A stretch of DNA of 64,000 nucleotides from Ruegeria discodermiae (GCF_030758345.1 NZ_JAVAMO010000001.1:682001-746000); one strand, 5' to 3'. Shown: positions 8,666 to 18,161, counted from the first letter of the stretch. Made by a program: numbers and translations. The notes: a model not told the origin generated them from the letters alone.

Positions 8666-9205
8666 ATGACTACGATTTGGCCGCGCCTGCGCGGCACCGC
8701 TCGGGCTGCGGTTGCGCTGGGGCTTATCACTCTTGCCTCTGCCTGCGCCCAAAGCCCGACTGAGGCGAATCTCAACCCAGAACGTCAGTCCATGGCGCTG
8801 CGCGAGGTTGCGCAAAAGCGCGCCCGGGGGCAACGGGTGTGGTGCGTGCCCTATGCAAGAAACCTCAGCGGCATCCAAATTCGCGGCAACGCCAAGGATT
8901 GGTGGGGCAAGGCGCATAATCTTTTTGAGCGGGGCACTGAACCGGCTGTTGGTGCGGTGATGTCATTCCGGGCGACCAGGGGAATGCCGCTGGGCCATGT
9001 GGCGGTTGTGTCCGAGATCGTCACCGACCGGGAAGTCATCGTGAACCATGCCAACTGGCACCGCAACAGGGTATCGTTGAAGATGGGCGTCAGGGACGTC
9101 TCCAAAAACAATGACTGGACGTTGGTCCGGGTCGAAAGCCGGCCGGGCCAATATGGCAGCTCCTACCCGGTGAACGGGTTCATCTATCCGAATTTTGACG
9201 GGTAG
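8666..9205 (+). CDS. CHAP-domain lipoprotein (NlpC/P60-like cysteine peptidase)
   Basis: A 179-residue predicted lipoprotein. Residues 1-26 form a signal peptide ending in a lipobox (LASAC, lipidated Cys27). The rest is a CHAP domain with catalytic Cys60 (VWCVPYAR), His111 (LGHVAVV) and a polar partner in VNHANW (127-131). CHAP enzymes cleave peptide bonds or amides in peptidoglycan. The mature domain lacks binding modules, so it probably acts at the outer membrane or periplasmic face. The start at 8666 is chosen because it begins the lipoprotein signal; the frame is open back to ATG 8570, which would give an implausible polar leader. Confidence 0.8.
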   Translation: MTTIWPRLRGTARAAVALGLITLASACAQSPTEANLNPERQSMALREVAQKRARGQRVWCVPYARNLSGIQIRGNAKDWWGKAHNLFERGTEPAVGAVMSFRATRGMPLGHVAVVSEIVTDREVIVNHANWHRNRVSLKMGVRDVSKNNDWTLVRVESRPGQYGSSYPVNGFIYPNFDG

Positions 9206-9247
9206 CCCACTGCAGAGCACTTCTTTGGCCTGCGGCGACCCTAAAAC

Positions 9248-10717
9248 TCAAAGCTCGTAAAGCGCGCCGAACTTAGCCTCAAGGTAATCCAGCAGCGGCT
9301 CCGGTGACGGTTCAGTTCCACTGGCCCTCCTGATCACCTCGCGCGGCGCATAGAGGCTGCCAAAACGTTGCAGCTTGTCGCGCAGCCAACCTGTCGCGCC
9401 CGAGGTATCTCCGCCAGCAAGTTGCGTGTCCAGATCGGGAACCGCCCGGCACAGCGCGTCATAGAGGCATCCAGCATAGACATTGCCCAGGCTGTAGGTC
9501 GGGAAATAGCCGAAGAGGCCAACCGACCAATGCACATCCTGCAGGCACCCGTTTGAGGGTTTGTCGACCGCATAGCCGAAATCAGCCTCGAACCGGTCAT
9601 TCCAGGCAGCTTCCAGATCGCGGACTTGCAGGTCGCCCTGCATCAAGGCGCGTTCCAGGTCAAAGCGCAGCATGATGTGCAGGTTGTACTGCACCTCATC
9701 CGCCTCGGTGCGGATATAACCGTTATGGACGCGGTTGACGGCAGCGTAGAAGGCATCGGCATCCGCGAATCCAAAATCGCCGAACCTGTCGCGCATCTGC
9801 TCATATAGCCAGCCGGTGAAGGCGCGTGAGCGGCCCAGCTGGTTCTCATAGATCCGGCTCTGGCTTTCATGCACGCCCATCGAGGCGCCCTGCCCCAGCG
9901 GTGTCAACAGATAGGCCGGGTCAATGTTTTGTTCATAGGTGGCGTGGCCGACCTCGTGAATGGTCGAGTAGAAACAGTTGAACGGGTCTGTCAGGCTGGT
10001 GCGCGTGGTGATGCGCACATCATTGCCCGAGCCCGAACTGAACGGATGCACCGCCTTGTCCAATCGCCCTCGTGTCAGGTCATATCCAAAGGTGCGGGCC
10101 AGAAGATGGGTCAGCTCCATCTGCCGGGGCTCGTCAAACTCGCCCTCCAGGCCCGCAGGCATGGGCTGCGCCAGCAGCCTTGCGCGCAGATCAACCAGAC
10201 GGGGCCGCATCGCATCAAAGATCGCAGCGATCTGGGCCGCGGTTGTGTGCGGCTCATAATCCTCGATCATCGCGTCATAGACATCCCCGCCCGAGGCCAG
10301 CGCCGCGCCCTCTTCGCGTTTGAGCGCGACCACCTCCTCCAGCACCGGGAGGAACGCGGCCACATCCTCATCCGCGCGGGCCTGCGCCCATTTGCCCTGC
10401 GCCTCGGAGGTCACCTGCGCGATGCGCTTGGCCAGATCAGCAGGCACTTTGACCGTGCGCTCATAGGCGCGGCGGATTTCGCGCAATTGTGCGGTACCTG
10501 CCTCATCCGGGGCCTCAGCGCGCGCCAGCCAGTCACCCACACGCGCATCCGAGCGGCGGGCATGCAGCACCGCTTCGATTGCGGCCATCTCCTCGCCGCG
10601 CTGACTGGCTGCGCCGCGTGGCATCACGGTCTCCTGATCCCAGCCAAGGCGGCCCGCAATCATGCCAAGCGCGGTCGTCTCGCGCTGATAGGCCATCAAC
10701 TCGTCATAAGCACTCAT
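9248..10717 (-). CDS. Carboxypeptidase M32 (thermostable carboxypeptidase 1 family)
   Basis: A 489-residue cytoplasmic zinc metallocarboxypeptidase. Family M32 signatures are present in order: HPFSSG (224-229), the zinc-binding HEVGH (254-258), and HESQSRIYEN with the third ligand Glu284. These enzymes remove C-terminal residues with broad specificity, mainly in peptide turnover. The start codon lies 1 nt beyond the ctaA stop codon, so the two are almost certainly co-transcribed leftward. That pairing does not suggest a shared pathway. Confidence 0.93.
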   Translation of the reverse strand: MSAYDELMAYQRETTALGMIAGRLGWDQETVMPRGAASQRGEEMAAIEAVLHARRSDARVGDWLARAEAPDEAGTAQLREIRRAYERTVKVPADLAKRIAQVTSEAQGKWAQARADEDVAAFLPVLEEVVALKREEGAALASGGDVYDAMIEDYEPHTTAAQIAAIFDAMRPRLVDLRARLLAQPMPAGLEGEFDEPRQMELTHLLARTFGYDLTRGRLDKAVHPFSSGSGNDVRITTRTSLTDPFNCFYSTIHEVGHATYEQNIDPAYLLTPLGQGASMGVHESQSRIYENQLGRSRAFTGWLYEQMRDRFGDFGFADADAFYAAVNRVHNGYIRTEADEVQYNLHIMLRFDLERALMQGDLQVRDLEAAWNDRFEADFGYAVDKPSNGCLQDVHWSVGLFGYFPTYSLGNVYAGCLYDALCRAVPDLDTQLAGGDTSGATGWLRDKLQRFGSLYAPREVIRRASGTEPSPEPLLDYLEAKFGALYEL

Positions 10718-10718
10718 G

Positions 10719-11864
10719 TCAGATCCCTCGGACAGAGGTGGAAATCGGATAGGCGCAGAGGAACCGCGCCCGCAGGATCAGCACCCAGACCAGAACGGCC
10801 ATCAGCTGATGCAGGATGGCGATCTGCCAGGGCGCGGCATAGATCACGGTGACGATGCCCAACACCACTTGCAGCGACAGCCCGGCCAGCACCGCGTTGA
10901 AGGCAAAACGGGTCTGGGGATGGGCGCTGCTCCGGCCCCGTCGCCAGACAACGATACCAAAGATCAGCAGCAGATAGCCCGCCACCCGGTGAATCCACTG
11001 CACCAGACCGGGGCTTTCGAAAAAGTTCCTCCAGATCGGCTCCAGCACGGTCGCATCCGGCGGCAGGATCTGCCCGCCCATCAGCGGCCAGTCGGTATAA
11101 GAGCGCCCGGCATCAATCCCCGCTACCAGCGCGCCCAGCAGGATTTGCAGGAAGGCGAAATGCATTAGCCCAGTGGAAAGGGAAAAGAGCTTGGCCTCCT
11201 TGGTGCGCCGCGCCTGCATCAACGCGCGTTCTTCGCGGCCCAGCAGGAAGATATACCAGCCCAGCACGCCCAGAATGACAAAGGCCAGCCCCAGATGGAC
11301 CGCCAGACGGTAACTGGCGACCGCAATCATCCCCTCGCCCTGCGTCACGCCCGAGGCGACCATCCACCAGCCGACACCGCCCTGCACAGCGCCCAGAGCG
11401 CCGGGAATGATCAGACGACCCGTCCAGCCGGTGGGGATTTTACGCAGCACCAGAAAGCCCAGGAACCCAACAGCCCAGACCAGACCAATTACGCGGCCCA
11501 ACTGCCTGTGGCCCCATTCCCACCAGTAGATTTCCTTGAAATCCGGCAGTTCCATCCACTGGTTCTGGATGCGCCACTGGTCTATCTGCTTGTATTTGTC
11601 GAACTCAGCCTGCCATTCGACCTCGGACATGGGCGGGATCGCTCCGGTCACGGGCCGCCATTCGGTGATCGACAGCCCGCTATCGGTCAGCCTTGTCAGC
11701 CCGCCCACCACGATCATCGCCACGACCAGCGCAAACAGCACCATCAGCCAGGCGCGAATACCGCCCCGAGCACCGCCGCGCCCGCGGTCGATCATGCCCG
11801 GCTGCACGGCCTCTTGCTTGCTGTCGTCCGAAACCTCTTCGAAGATGCTGCGCTTTCCGCTCAT
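10719..11864 (-). CDS. ctaA: Heme A synthase (COX15/CtaA)
   Basis: A 381-residue integral membrane enzyme that oxidises the methyl group of haem O to the formyl group of haem A for cytochrome aa3 oxidase. About eight membrane segments are visible. Conserved histidines that bind haem or substrate occur in HRQLGR, HLGLAF, HFAFLQ, HRVAGY and LHQLMA. The N-terminal GLTRLTDSGLSI and TGAIPP motifs are diagnostic. ATG 11864 has GAGGG 5 nt upstream; the longer reading from TTG 11894 adds ten residues and is less likely. It precedes the M32 carboxypeptidase gene directly and follows trmJ by 60 nt on the same strand. Confidence 0.93.
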   Translation of the reverse strand: MSGKRSIFEEVSDDSKQEAVQPGMIDRGRGGARGGIRAWLMVLFALVVAMIVVGGLTRLTDSGLSITEWRPVTGAIPPMSEVEWQAEFDKYKQIDQWRIQNQWMELPDFKEIYWWEWGHRQLGRVIGLVWAVGFLGFLVLRKIPTGWTGRLIIPGALGAVQGGVGWWMVASGVTQGEGMIAVASYRLAVHLGLAFVILGVLGWYIFLLGREERALMQARRTKEAKLFSLSTGLMHFAFLQILLGALVAGIDAGRSYTDWPLMGGQILPPDATVLEPIWRNFFESPGLVQWIHRVAGYLLLIFGIVVWRRGRSSAHPQTRFAFNAVLAGLSLQVVLGIVTVIYAAPWQIAILHQLMAVLVWVLILRARFLCAYPISTSVRGI

Positions 11865-11924
11865 CTCGCCCTCATATTCCGTGTCTGGCCGCAAGCTAGG
11901 GCGCTTGGCTGGGAAGGTCCAGCG

Positions 11925-12671
11925 TCAGTCACCGCGTTCCTTCCAGCGCACCATTTGTCGCATGATCCCGTGCAGCATCTGCACATCGGCCCGCGTCATC
12001 CGCATCCGCGACCAGAGATTGCGCAGGTTCAGCTTCATATTCGCGGCCTTGGCGGGGGGATAGAAGAACCCCGCCGCCTCCAGCCGTTCCTCGTAATGCT
12101 CGACCAGCTTCTCGACCTCCTGCCCGGTCGCCCAGTCGCCCTTGCCCAGATCAGTGGTCTCATGCACCACATCGCCGGTCCGGCGCATCCATTCATAGGC
12201 CACCAGCAGCACGCATTGACCGAGGTTGAGCGAGGCATATTCCGGGTTCACCGGCACCGAGATGATGGCATTGGCCTTGGCGATATCCTCGTTTTCCAGC
12301 CCGGCGCGTTCCGGCCCGAACAGCACCGCAACCTTTTCCCCTGCCGCGATCTTCTCGGCGGCCATCTGCATCGCCGCTTCCGGGCTCAGCACCGGTTTGG
12401 TCAAACCGCGCTGGCGCGCCGTGGTGGCAAAGACGAAGGTGCAATCCGACAAGGCGCCGGGCAGATCGTCAAACAGCTGCGCCTCATCCAGCAGCCGCCC
12501 CGCGCCCGATGACATGGCCACCGCCTTGGGGTTGGGCCAGCCATCGCGGGGCGCGACGATCCGCATCCGGTCGAGCCCGAAATTCCACATCGCCCGCGCC
12601 GCCGCACCGATATTTTCGCCCATCTGCGGGCGCACGAGCACAAAGGCGGGCTGGGGTCTGTCGCTGGGCAT
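11925..12671 (-). CDS. trmJ: tRNA (Cm32/Um32) 2'-O-methyltransferase TrmJ family
   Basis: A 248-residue SpoU/TrmH-fold (SPOUT) methyltransferase. Motif 1 is NIGAAARAMWNFG, motif 2 is VLFGPERAGL, and motif 3 is ASLNLGQCVLLVAYE with the knot-forming region. TrmJ methylates the ribose of nucleotide 32 in several tRNAs. The C-terminal 80 residues (FFYPPAKAANM, RNLWSRMRMT) match the TrmJ extension and separate it from TrmL. It is the first gene of a leftward run with ctaA and the M32 peptidase. GGAGA precedes the ATG. Confidence 0.85.
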   Translation of the reverse strand: MPSDRPQPAFVLVRPQMGENIGAAARAMWNFGLDRMRIVAPRDGWPNPKAVAMSSGAGRLLDEAQLFDDLPGALSDCTFVFATTARQRGLTKPVLSPEAAMQMAAEKIAAGEKVAVLFGPERAGLENEDIAKANAIISVPVNPEYASLNLGQCVLLVAYEWMRRTGDVVHETTDLGKGDWATGQEVEKLVEHYEERLEAAGFFYPPAKAANMKLNLRNLWSRMRMTRADVQMLHGIMRQMVRWKERGD

Positions 12672-12732
12672 TGCGGTCTCCTGATCAGGCGCGCCCGCTC
12701 TACTGCCCCAGCCCGGTCAGGGCAAGTGGGCG

Positions 12733-13488
12733 TTACAGAAGCCGCACCGCCATGCCGCCATCCACCGCCATGGACCCTCCGGTGACAAAGCTGGCCCGGT
12801 CAGACAGCAGGAACATGGCGGCCTGTGCGATCTCCTTTGGGGCGGCCATCCGTTTCACCGGGTGCAATCCAGAGATGAAGGCGTGGGCGTCAGGGTCGTC
12901 TCCGGCCATGGCGGTCATGGTCCCGCCGGGCAGAAGCGCGCTGACCCGGATACCCTCGGCGGCATGATCGGCGGCAAGCGAGCGAACCAGACCGGCCAAC
13001 CCGGCCTTGGACGCCGCATAAGCGCCCATTCCCGGCAACCCGCCATTGCTGATGCCGACAAAAGACCCGGTGAACACCAGGCTGCCGCCGCCCGCTTTGC
13101 GCAGCGCGGGCAACTGCGCCTGCGCCGCCAGAAACGCGCTGGTCAGGTTGGTCTCGATCACCGCCTGCCAGTTGGAGAGTGCCATCTCAGGTGCCGGAGC
13201 CATGTCGCCCATCATCCCGGCATTGTTGAACGCCCCGTCAAGCCCGCCGAACTCCGATTGCGCCAGCGCAACCAGCGCTTTTGCATAGGCCTCATCGGTA
13301 ACGTCGCCTGCCAGACAAACCGCCCTGCCACCGCTTTCGCTGATCTGGTCTGCGACCTGCTGCAACTCGGCCCCACGCCGCGCGCCAAGCACCAGATTCG
13401 CGCCCTCAGCGGCAAACAACAGGGCTGCCGCTGCGCCGATCCCACTGCTGGCACCGGTGATAATGAGTGTTTTTGCGTCAAGTTCCAT
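12733..13488 (-). CDS. SDR family oxidoreductase
   Basis: A 251-residue classical short-chain dehydrogenase/reductase. The dinucleotide-binding TGASSGIG lies near the N-terminus, followed by NNAG and the catalytic YAASK. The C-terminal FVTGGSMAVDGG is typical. The Arg-Arg pair after the second strand (GARRG) suggests NADP(H). The substrate cannot be predicted from sequence or neighbours. It lies 61 nt upstream of trmJ on the same strand and may be in the same transcript. Confidence 0.85.
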   Translation of the reverse strand: MELDAKTLIITGASSGIGAAAALLFAAEGANLVLGARRGAELQQVADQISESGGRAVCLAGDVTDEAYAKALVALAQSEFGGLDGAFNNAGMMGDMAPAPEMALSNWQAVIETNLTSAFLAAQAQLPALRKAGGGSLVFTGSFVGISNGGLPGMGAYAASKAGLAGLVRSLAADHAAEGIRVSALLPGGTMTAMAGDDPDAHAFISGLHPVKRMAAPKEIAQAAMFLLSDRASFVTGGSMAVDGGMAVRLL

Positions 13489-13742
13489 GATCCATGTCCT
13501 CGCTGATGTGAATGATCAGCAGATACCCATCGCCGCCCCAGCGCCGCGATCCGTTTCCTGCGCTCTTGACCTCACCCCCACGTGAAACCGCAGGAATCGG
13601 ATCGGGCGTTCCGATAGTCTTCTGGCTGAAAATATCCCGTGGGGAGTCGCAGCTTGCCCGCGCGCCAGCAGTCGTGCCTTTGATATTCCCATCCCCGCCG
13701 CAATCCAGTAAACGGCCCGGAACGAAGACGTGAAGGACCGCC

Positions 13743-14366
13743 ATGATGGACAGCCCCGAGCAGCCGCAGATCTATCTGATCACCCCGCCCGAGATCGACC
13801 TGGAACAGTTCCCGGATCAGATGGCGAAGGTGCTCGACGGGGCCGAGATTGCCTGTATCCGTCTGGCGCTCTCCAGCCGCGACGAGGATCATGTTGCCCG
13901 TGTGTCGGATGCTCTGCGCGAGGTGGCCCATGCCCGCGACATCGCGCTGGTGATCTCGGATCACGTGCTGATGGCGCAGCGGCTGGGGCTGGATGGCGTG
14001 CATCTGAGTGATGCCGCGCGCTCGATCCGCGCCGCACGTAAAGAGCTGGGACCGGATGCGATCGTCGGCAGTTTCTGCGGCATTTCGCGCCATGACGGCA
14101 TGACCGCGGGCGAGGCCGGCGCGGATTATGTCAGCTTCGGCCCGGTTGGTGCGACGGCACTGGGCGATGGCGCTTTTGCCGAGGCCGACCTGTTCCAGTG
14201 GTGGTCGGAAATGATCGAGGTGCCGGTGGTGGCCGAAGGCGGCCTGAGCGACGAATTGATCCGACAACTGGCCCCGCAGACGGATTTCTTCGGCATCGGT
14301 GACGAGATCTGGACGGCACCAGATCCGCTTGCAAGGTTGAAGGAACTACTGGCTGTAATGGCCTGA
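13743..14366 (+). CDS. Thiamine phosphate synthase-like (ThiE/TenI) protein
   Basis: A 207-residue TIM-barrel protein with ThiE/TenI landmarks: YLITPP at the start, DHVLMAQRLGLDGVHL in the middle, and VSFGPVG then VAEGG at the phosphate-binding end. The usual ThiE RxK substrate-binding stretch is replaced by CIRLALSS, so catalytic assignment to thiamine phosphate synthesis is uncertain. It may be a paralog acting on a related phosphate. GAAGGA lies 6 nt before the start. No other thi genes are nearby. It is convergent with the HupE/UreJ gene, 2 nt apart. Confidence 0.7.
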   Translation: MMDSPEQPQIYLITPPEIDLEQFPDQMAKVLDGAEIACIRLALSSRDEDHVARVSDALREVAHARDIALVISDHVLMAQRLGLDGVHLSDAARSIRAARKELGPDAIVGSFCGISRHDGMTAGEAGADYVSFGPVGATALGDGAFAEADLFQWWSEMIEVPVVAEGGLSDELIRQLAPQTDFFGIGDEIWTAPDPLARLKELLAVMA

Positions 14367-14368
14367 TA

Positions 14369-15490
14369 TCAGGTCAGATAGACCCGCTCGACGCACCAAT
14401 ACATCCCGATTCCGGCAATCACGAGCGAGGCCGGGATGGCAATCCGGCCGCGATACCAGCCGCGATCCCGGAACCAGAGCCCGACGCTCAGAAAGGCGAT
14501 GGCGATCACCGTGAGCTGGCCAATTTCGACCCCGATATTGAAGCCGACCAGAGCGGGTATGAACTGCGCCGCTGGCAGCCCGTATTCGCCCAGCACCGAG
14601 GCAAAGCCCAGCCCGTGCAGCAGACCAAAGCCAAACACAACCAGCACCCGCCACGGATAAAGACGCCGGATAAAGACATTCTCCAGTGCGACAAACACAA
14701 TCGAAAGCGCAATCAGCGGCTCGACGATTTCAGGATTTATCCGCACCACGCCGAGCGTCCCCAGCGCCAGTGTCAGCGTATGGGCCAGCGTGAAGGCGCT
14801 GATCTGCCAGACCAGCGGGCGCAAGCGCGGGCTGAGAAAGAACAGCCCCAGCACAAACAGGATATGGTCGATCCCATAAGGCAGGATATGTTCGAATCCG
14901 ATGGGGATATAGGACTGAAACGTCGCCCACGGCCCCAGCGCCGCGCCGCCTGCAAGCGCGATGGCGGGGCTGGTTTCTCCACCTTTCAAATAACCGGTAT
15001 AGGGCGCCTCGACTCCCTGCTGACGCAGCACCAGATCCCCGGCCCCACCGGGCCATGTTATCTGAAAATCGCGCGCGCTCTCAGGCACCGGCCCGGCAAA
15101 GAGGATATGCGAGGCGCGCGGCAGATCGGTATCCCCGATCACCGGTATGCGCGCGCCTTCGAACGACAATTCCACCGGCCCGCCCACGGTCACGCCAAGC
15201 CTCTCGATCCATTTAATCGCAAACTCCCGCACCAAAGGCTCCAGCTCGGCAGAGCCCATGGCACGATAGCTGTCATAGCGGCCGGAGAGCTCCGATTCGT
15301 CGGTATCGCTCATCCCGTCCAGATCGATCCCGGCCAGAAACGCCTCGACATTCAGGCGGAATTCCATCGTCAACTGGCCATCAGCGACCGAGAAATCGGC
15401 GATGCTGGGCGTGACCTCATGGGCGTGAACAGGCAGGCAGAGACACCAGAGGCTTGACAGCAGGGCCAGCAGACGCAGCTTGAGATGCAT
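14369..15490 (-). CDS. HupE/UreJ family membrane protein (putative Ni/Co permease)
   Basis: A 373-residue protein with a Sec signal peptide (VHAHEV at the cleavage region), a periplasmic N-terminal domain of about 150 residues, and seven membrane segments in the C-terminal half. The membrane part contains GIDHILFVLGL and SAFTLAHTLTLAL, whose histidines are typical of HupE/UreJ_2 proteins and related nickel/cobalt permeases. It is divergent from a DUF4198 protein, a family that often accompanies metal uptake systems. The start is taken as ATG 15490, with AAGGA upstream; the longer ATG at 15511 would overlap the divergent start codon. Confidence 0.8.
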   Translation of the reverse strand: MHLKLRLLALLSSLWCLCLPVHAHEVTPSIADFSVADGQLTMEFRLNVEAFLAGIDLDGMSDTDESELSGRYDSYRAMGSAELEPLVREFAIKWIERLGVTVGGPVELSFEGARIPVIGDTDLPRASHILFAGPVPESARDFQITWPGGAGDLVLRQQGVEAPYTGYLKGGETSPAIALAGGAALGPWATFQSYIPIGFEHILPYGIDHILFVLGLFFLSPRLRPLVWQISAFTLAHTLTLALGTLGVVRINPEIVEPLIALSIVFVALENVFIRRLYPWRVLVVFGFGLLHGLGFASVLGEYGLPAAQFIPALVGFNIGVEIGQLTVIAIAFLSVGLWFRDRGWYRGRIAIPASLVIAGIGMYWCVERVYLT

Positions 15491-15509
15491 TGCGTGAAAG
15501 GTCCTTGCC

Positions 15510-16307
15510 ATGATCCGCCGCCCCCTGCTCGCCCTTGTTTTGGCTTGTGTCTTTGCCCGTCCGGGCCTTGCGCATGAGTTTTGGATCGAACCGTCCGAGT
15601 TTCAAGTCGAAACCGGCGCGGAGCTGACGGCGCAATTGCGGGTGGGCGAGAAACTGAAGGGCACGCCACAGGCCTATTTTCCCAACCGCATCACCCGCTT
15701 TGAACAGCGATATGGTGATGTCGCGCTGCCCTATGAGGGGCGTCTTGGCGACATTCCGGCGCTTGCCATGCAGCCTGACCGGGATGGCTTGCTGGTCCTC
15801 CTGCATCAGACTGCGCCCAGCACGCTGGACTACAAGGCGTGGGAGAAATTTCAGGCCTTCGCCGATCATAAGGATTTCCCCGATATCCGCGAGCGGCATC
15901 TGACACGGGGCTTGCCGCTGGACGGGTTCACGGAAATCTATACCCGTTTTGCCAAATCACTGATTGCGATCGGATCTGGCGCAGGCACAGACACCGCAAG
16001 CGGCATGGAGACCGAGTTTGTCGCCCTGACAAATCCTTATACCGACCCGATCACCGACGGGATAGCGGTGCAGCTCTTCTATCAGGGCCAGCCGCACCCG
16101 AACGCACAGGTCGAGATTTTTGACCGCGCGCCTGATGGCGGTGTCACCGTTACTCTGACCCACACCGATGCGCAGGGGCGCGCCCTGATCCCGGTGAAAT
16201 CCGGTCATGACTACCTGCTCGATGCCGTCCGGCTGCGCCCTTATGACGGGCCCGAAGAGGCAGTCTGGGAAAGCCTTTGGGCATCGCTGACATTCGCAGT
16301 GCCCTAA
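15510..16307 (+). CDS. DUF4198 periplasmic protein, likely metal-uptake accessory
   Basis: A 265-residue exported protein with signal peptide 1-21 (ARPGLAHEFW). The mature N-terminus HEFWIEPSEFQV and the C-terminal beta-sandwich (VEIFDRAP, TDAQGRALIPV, GHDYLLDAV) match DUF4198, a family linked with nickel/cobalt uptake (NikK-like). The mature N-terminal His is a plausible metal ligand. GAAAGG precedes the start. It is divergent from the HupE/UreJ permease with almost no space between, so the promoters of each must lie inside the other gene or its leader. A shared role in nickel or cobalt acquisition is inferred. Confidence 0.8.
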   Translation: MIRRPLLALVLACVFARPGLAHEFWIEPSEFQVETGAELTAQLRVGEKLKGTPQAYFPNRITRFEQRYGDVALPYEGRLGDIPALAMQPDRDGLLVLLHQTAPSTLDYKAWEKFQAFADHKDFPDIRERHLTRGLPLDGFTEIYTRFAKSLIAIGSGAGTDTASGMETEFVALTNPYTDPITDGIAVQLFYQGQPHPNAQVEIFDRAPDGGVTVTLTHTDAQGRALIPVKSGHDYLLDAVRLRPYDGPEEAVWESLWASLTFAVP

Positions 16308-16356
16308 GCGGCGGCAACCCTTGCGCAGCAGGTGATTTCTGGGCAAGAGAACGGAT

Positions 16357-17250
16357 ATGACACAGCAGACAGATATTCTTTGTATCGGGTCGGTCCTGTG
16401 GGATGTGATCGGACGTTCGGCCAGTCACATGCGACAAGGATCAGACGTGCCGGGGCGCATCACCCGCCTGCCCGGCGGTGTGGCGATGAATATCGCGATG
16501 ACGCTGGTCCGTTTCGGTATGACACCCGCCCTTCTGACCACCATCGGGCGCGATCCGGAAGGTGATGAGTTGATCAATGCCTGCGCGCGCATGGGTATGG
16601 AAACCAGCCATGTCTACCGCTCCGAGGACCTGCCCACGGATCGCTATATGGCGGTCGAGGGCGCCAACGGTCTGATCGCCGCTATTGCCGACGCCCATTC
16701 GCTGGAAGCGGCGGGTGCCAAGATATTGCGCCCGATGGAAAACGGTGCTTTGGGGTCGCGCGATGCTCCCTATGACGGGTTGGTGGCGCTCGATGGCAAC
16801 CTGACCCTGACCTTGCTGAAGGAGATCGCAAAGAGCCCTGCCTTTGCTCGCGCCGATCTGCGCGTGGCTCCGGCCTCGCCCGGCAAGGCCGAGCGCCTGC
16901 TGCCCTTCCTGCAAAACGCCCGCGCCACGCTTTATGTCAACCTCGAAGAGGCCGGGCTGCTGTGCCAGACCGAATTCGCCGATTCCGCCACCGCCGCGCA
17001 AGGGCTGCTGGGCCGTGGCGCGTTGCGCGTGCTGGTGACAGATGGCGGCAAATCCGCGACCGAGGCTGATGCCAGCGGCGCGATCACCCAGACCCCGCCC
17101 GAAGTGCTGGTCACCCGTGTGACCGGCGCGGGTGACACCTTCATGGCCGCCCATATCGCCGCCGAGGCGACCGGCGCAAACCGCGCAGCCGCGCTCAACC
17201 GCGCGCTGCTGGCCGCCGCGACTTATGTTTCAGGAGAGACCCCGCTGTGA
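16357..17250 (+). CDS. psuK: Pseudouridine kinase (PfkB family)
   Basis: A 297-residue ribokinase-fold sugar kinase. It has the N-terminal substrate motif GGVAMNIAMTLVRFG and the C-terminal ATP/catalytic motif VTGAGDTFMAAH, with the catalytic Asp. PfkB kinases of this type phosphorylate pseudouridine to pseudouridine 5'-phosphate. The assignment comes mainly from the 4-nt overlap with psuG, the next enzyme in the pathway. No pseudouridine transporter is visible nearby. Confidence 0.88.
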   Translation: MTQQTDILCIGSVLWDVIGRSASHMRQGSDVPGRITRLPGGVAMNIAMTLVRFGMTPALLTTIGRDPEGDELINACARMGMETSHVYRSEDLPTDRYMAVEGANGLIAAIADAHSLEAAGAKILRPMENGALGSRDAPYDGLVALDGNLTLTLLKEIAKSPAFARADLRVAPASPGKAERLLPFLQNARATLYVNLEEAGLLCQTEFADSATAAQGLLGRGALRVLVTDGGKSATEADASGAITQTPPEVLVTRVTGAGDTFMAAHIAAEATGANRAAALNRALLAAATYVSGETPL

Positions 17251-18161
17251 TCGATATCCGACATTCCTCCGAGGTTGCCGCCGCGCGCGCCTCTGGCAAA
17301 CCCGTCGTGGCGCTGGAAAGCACCATCATCACCCATGGCATGCCCTACCCGCAGAATACCGAGGTGGCCGCGCAGGTCGAACAGGATATCCGCGACGCGG
17401 GCGCCGTGCCCGCCACCATCGCGGTGCTTGAGGGGCAATTGCATGTGGGGCTGGAGGCACAGGAATTGCAGGCGCTGGGCCAATCACAGGGCGTGGCCAA
17501 GCTGTCGCGCGCCGATATGGCGGCCTGTATCGCGACGGGCGGCACCGGGGCCACAACGGTTGCCGCCACTATGATCGCCGCCCACCGCGCCGGGATCGAG
17601 GTGTTTGCCACCGGCGGCATTGGCGGGGTCCATAAAGGCGCTGAAACAAGTTTCGATATCTCCGCCGACCTGAACGAGCTGGCGCAGACCCCGGTCACCG
17701 TTGTGGCTGCGGGGGCCAAGGCGATCCTTGACCTGGCCAAGACGCTGGAGGTGCTTGAAACCCTGGGCGTGCCGGTCATCGCCCATGGCCAGGATGCCTT
17801 TCCCGCCTTCTGGTCGGCGCGCTCGCCGCTGAAGGCTCCGCTGCGGATGGATGATGCCGCCAGCATCGCCCGCGCGCACGCCACCCGCGCTGCCCTCGGC
17901 CTGCCCGGCGGGCAGTTGGTCGCCAACCCAATCCCCGTTGCGGATCAGATCCCGGCAGAGGAACTGGCACCCATCATTGCCCAAAGTCAGGCCGATGCGG
18001 ACGCTCATGGCATCACCGGCAAGGCAGTGACACCCTATCTGTTGCAACGAATCTATGAGCGCACCGAAGGCCGGTCGCTGACCGCCAATATCGCGCTGGT
18101 TCGGAACAACGCCCGTCTGGCCGCAAAAATCGCCCAATCGCTGACCGAAATCACCGGCTGA
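17247..18161 (+). CDS. psuG: Pseudouridine-5'-phosphate glycosidase
   Basis: A 304-residue enzyme that reversibly splits pseudouridine 5'-phosphate into uracil and ribose 5-phosphate. Family signatures are VALESTIITHGMPYP near the N-terminus, GGTGATTVAATM, FATGGIGGVH with catalytic-site residues, and NPIP. The GTG start overlaps the psuK stop in GTGA, indicating translational coupling. Together the pair salvages or degrades pseudouridine from RNA turnover. Confidence 0.95.
   Translation: MIDIRHSSEVAAARASGKPVVALESTIITHGMPYPQNTEVAAQVEQDIRDAGAVPATIAVLEGQLHVGLEAQELQALGQSQGVAKLSRADMAACIATGGTGATTVAATMIAAHRAGIEVFATGGIGGVHKGAETSFDISADLNELAQTPVTVVAAGAKAILDLAKTLEVLETLGVPVIAHGQDAFPAFWSARSPLKAPLRMDDAASIARAHATRAALGLPGGQLVANPIPVADQIPAEELAPIIAQSQADADAHGITGKAVTPYLLQRIYERTEGRSLTANIALVRNNARLAAKIAQSLTEITG

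Noticed and set aside
13512-13733. A 73-codon rightward ORF between the SDR and ThiE-like genes
   Set aside because: Pro/Arg-rich translation typical of noncoding GC-rich DNA, and no ribosome site.
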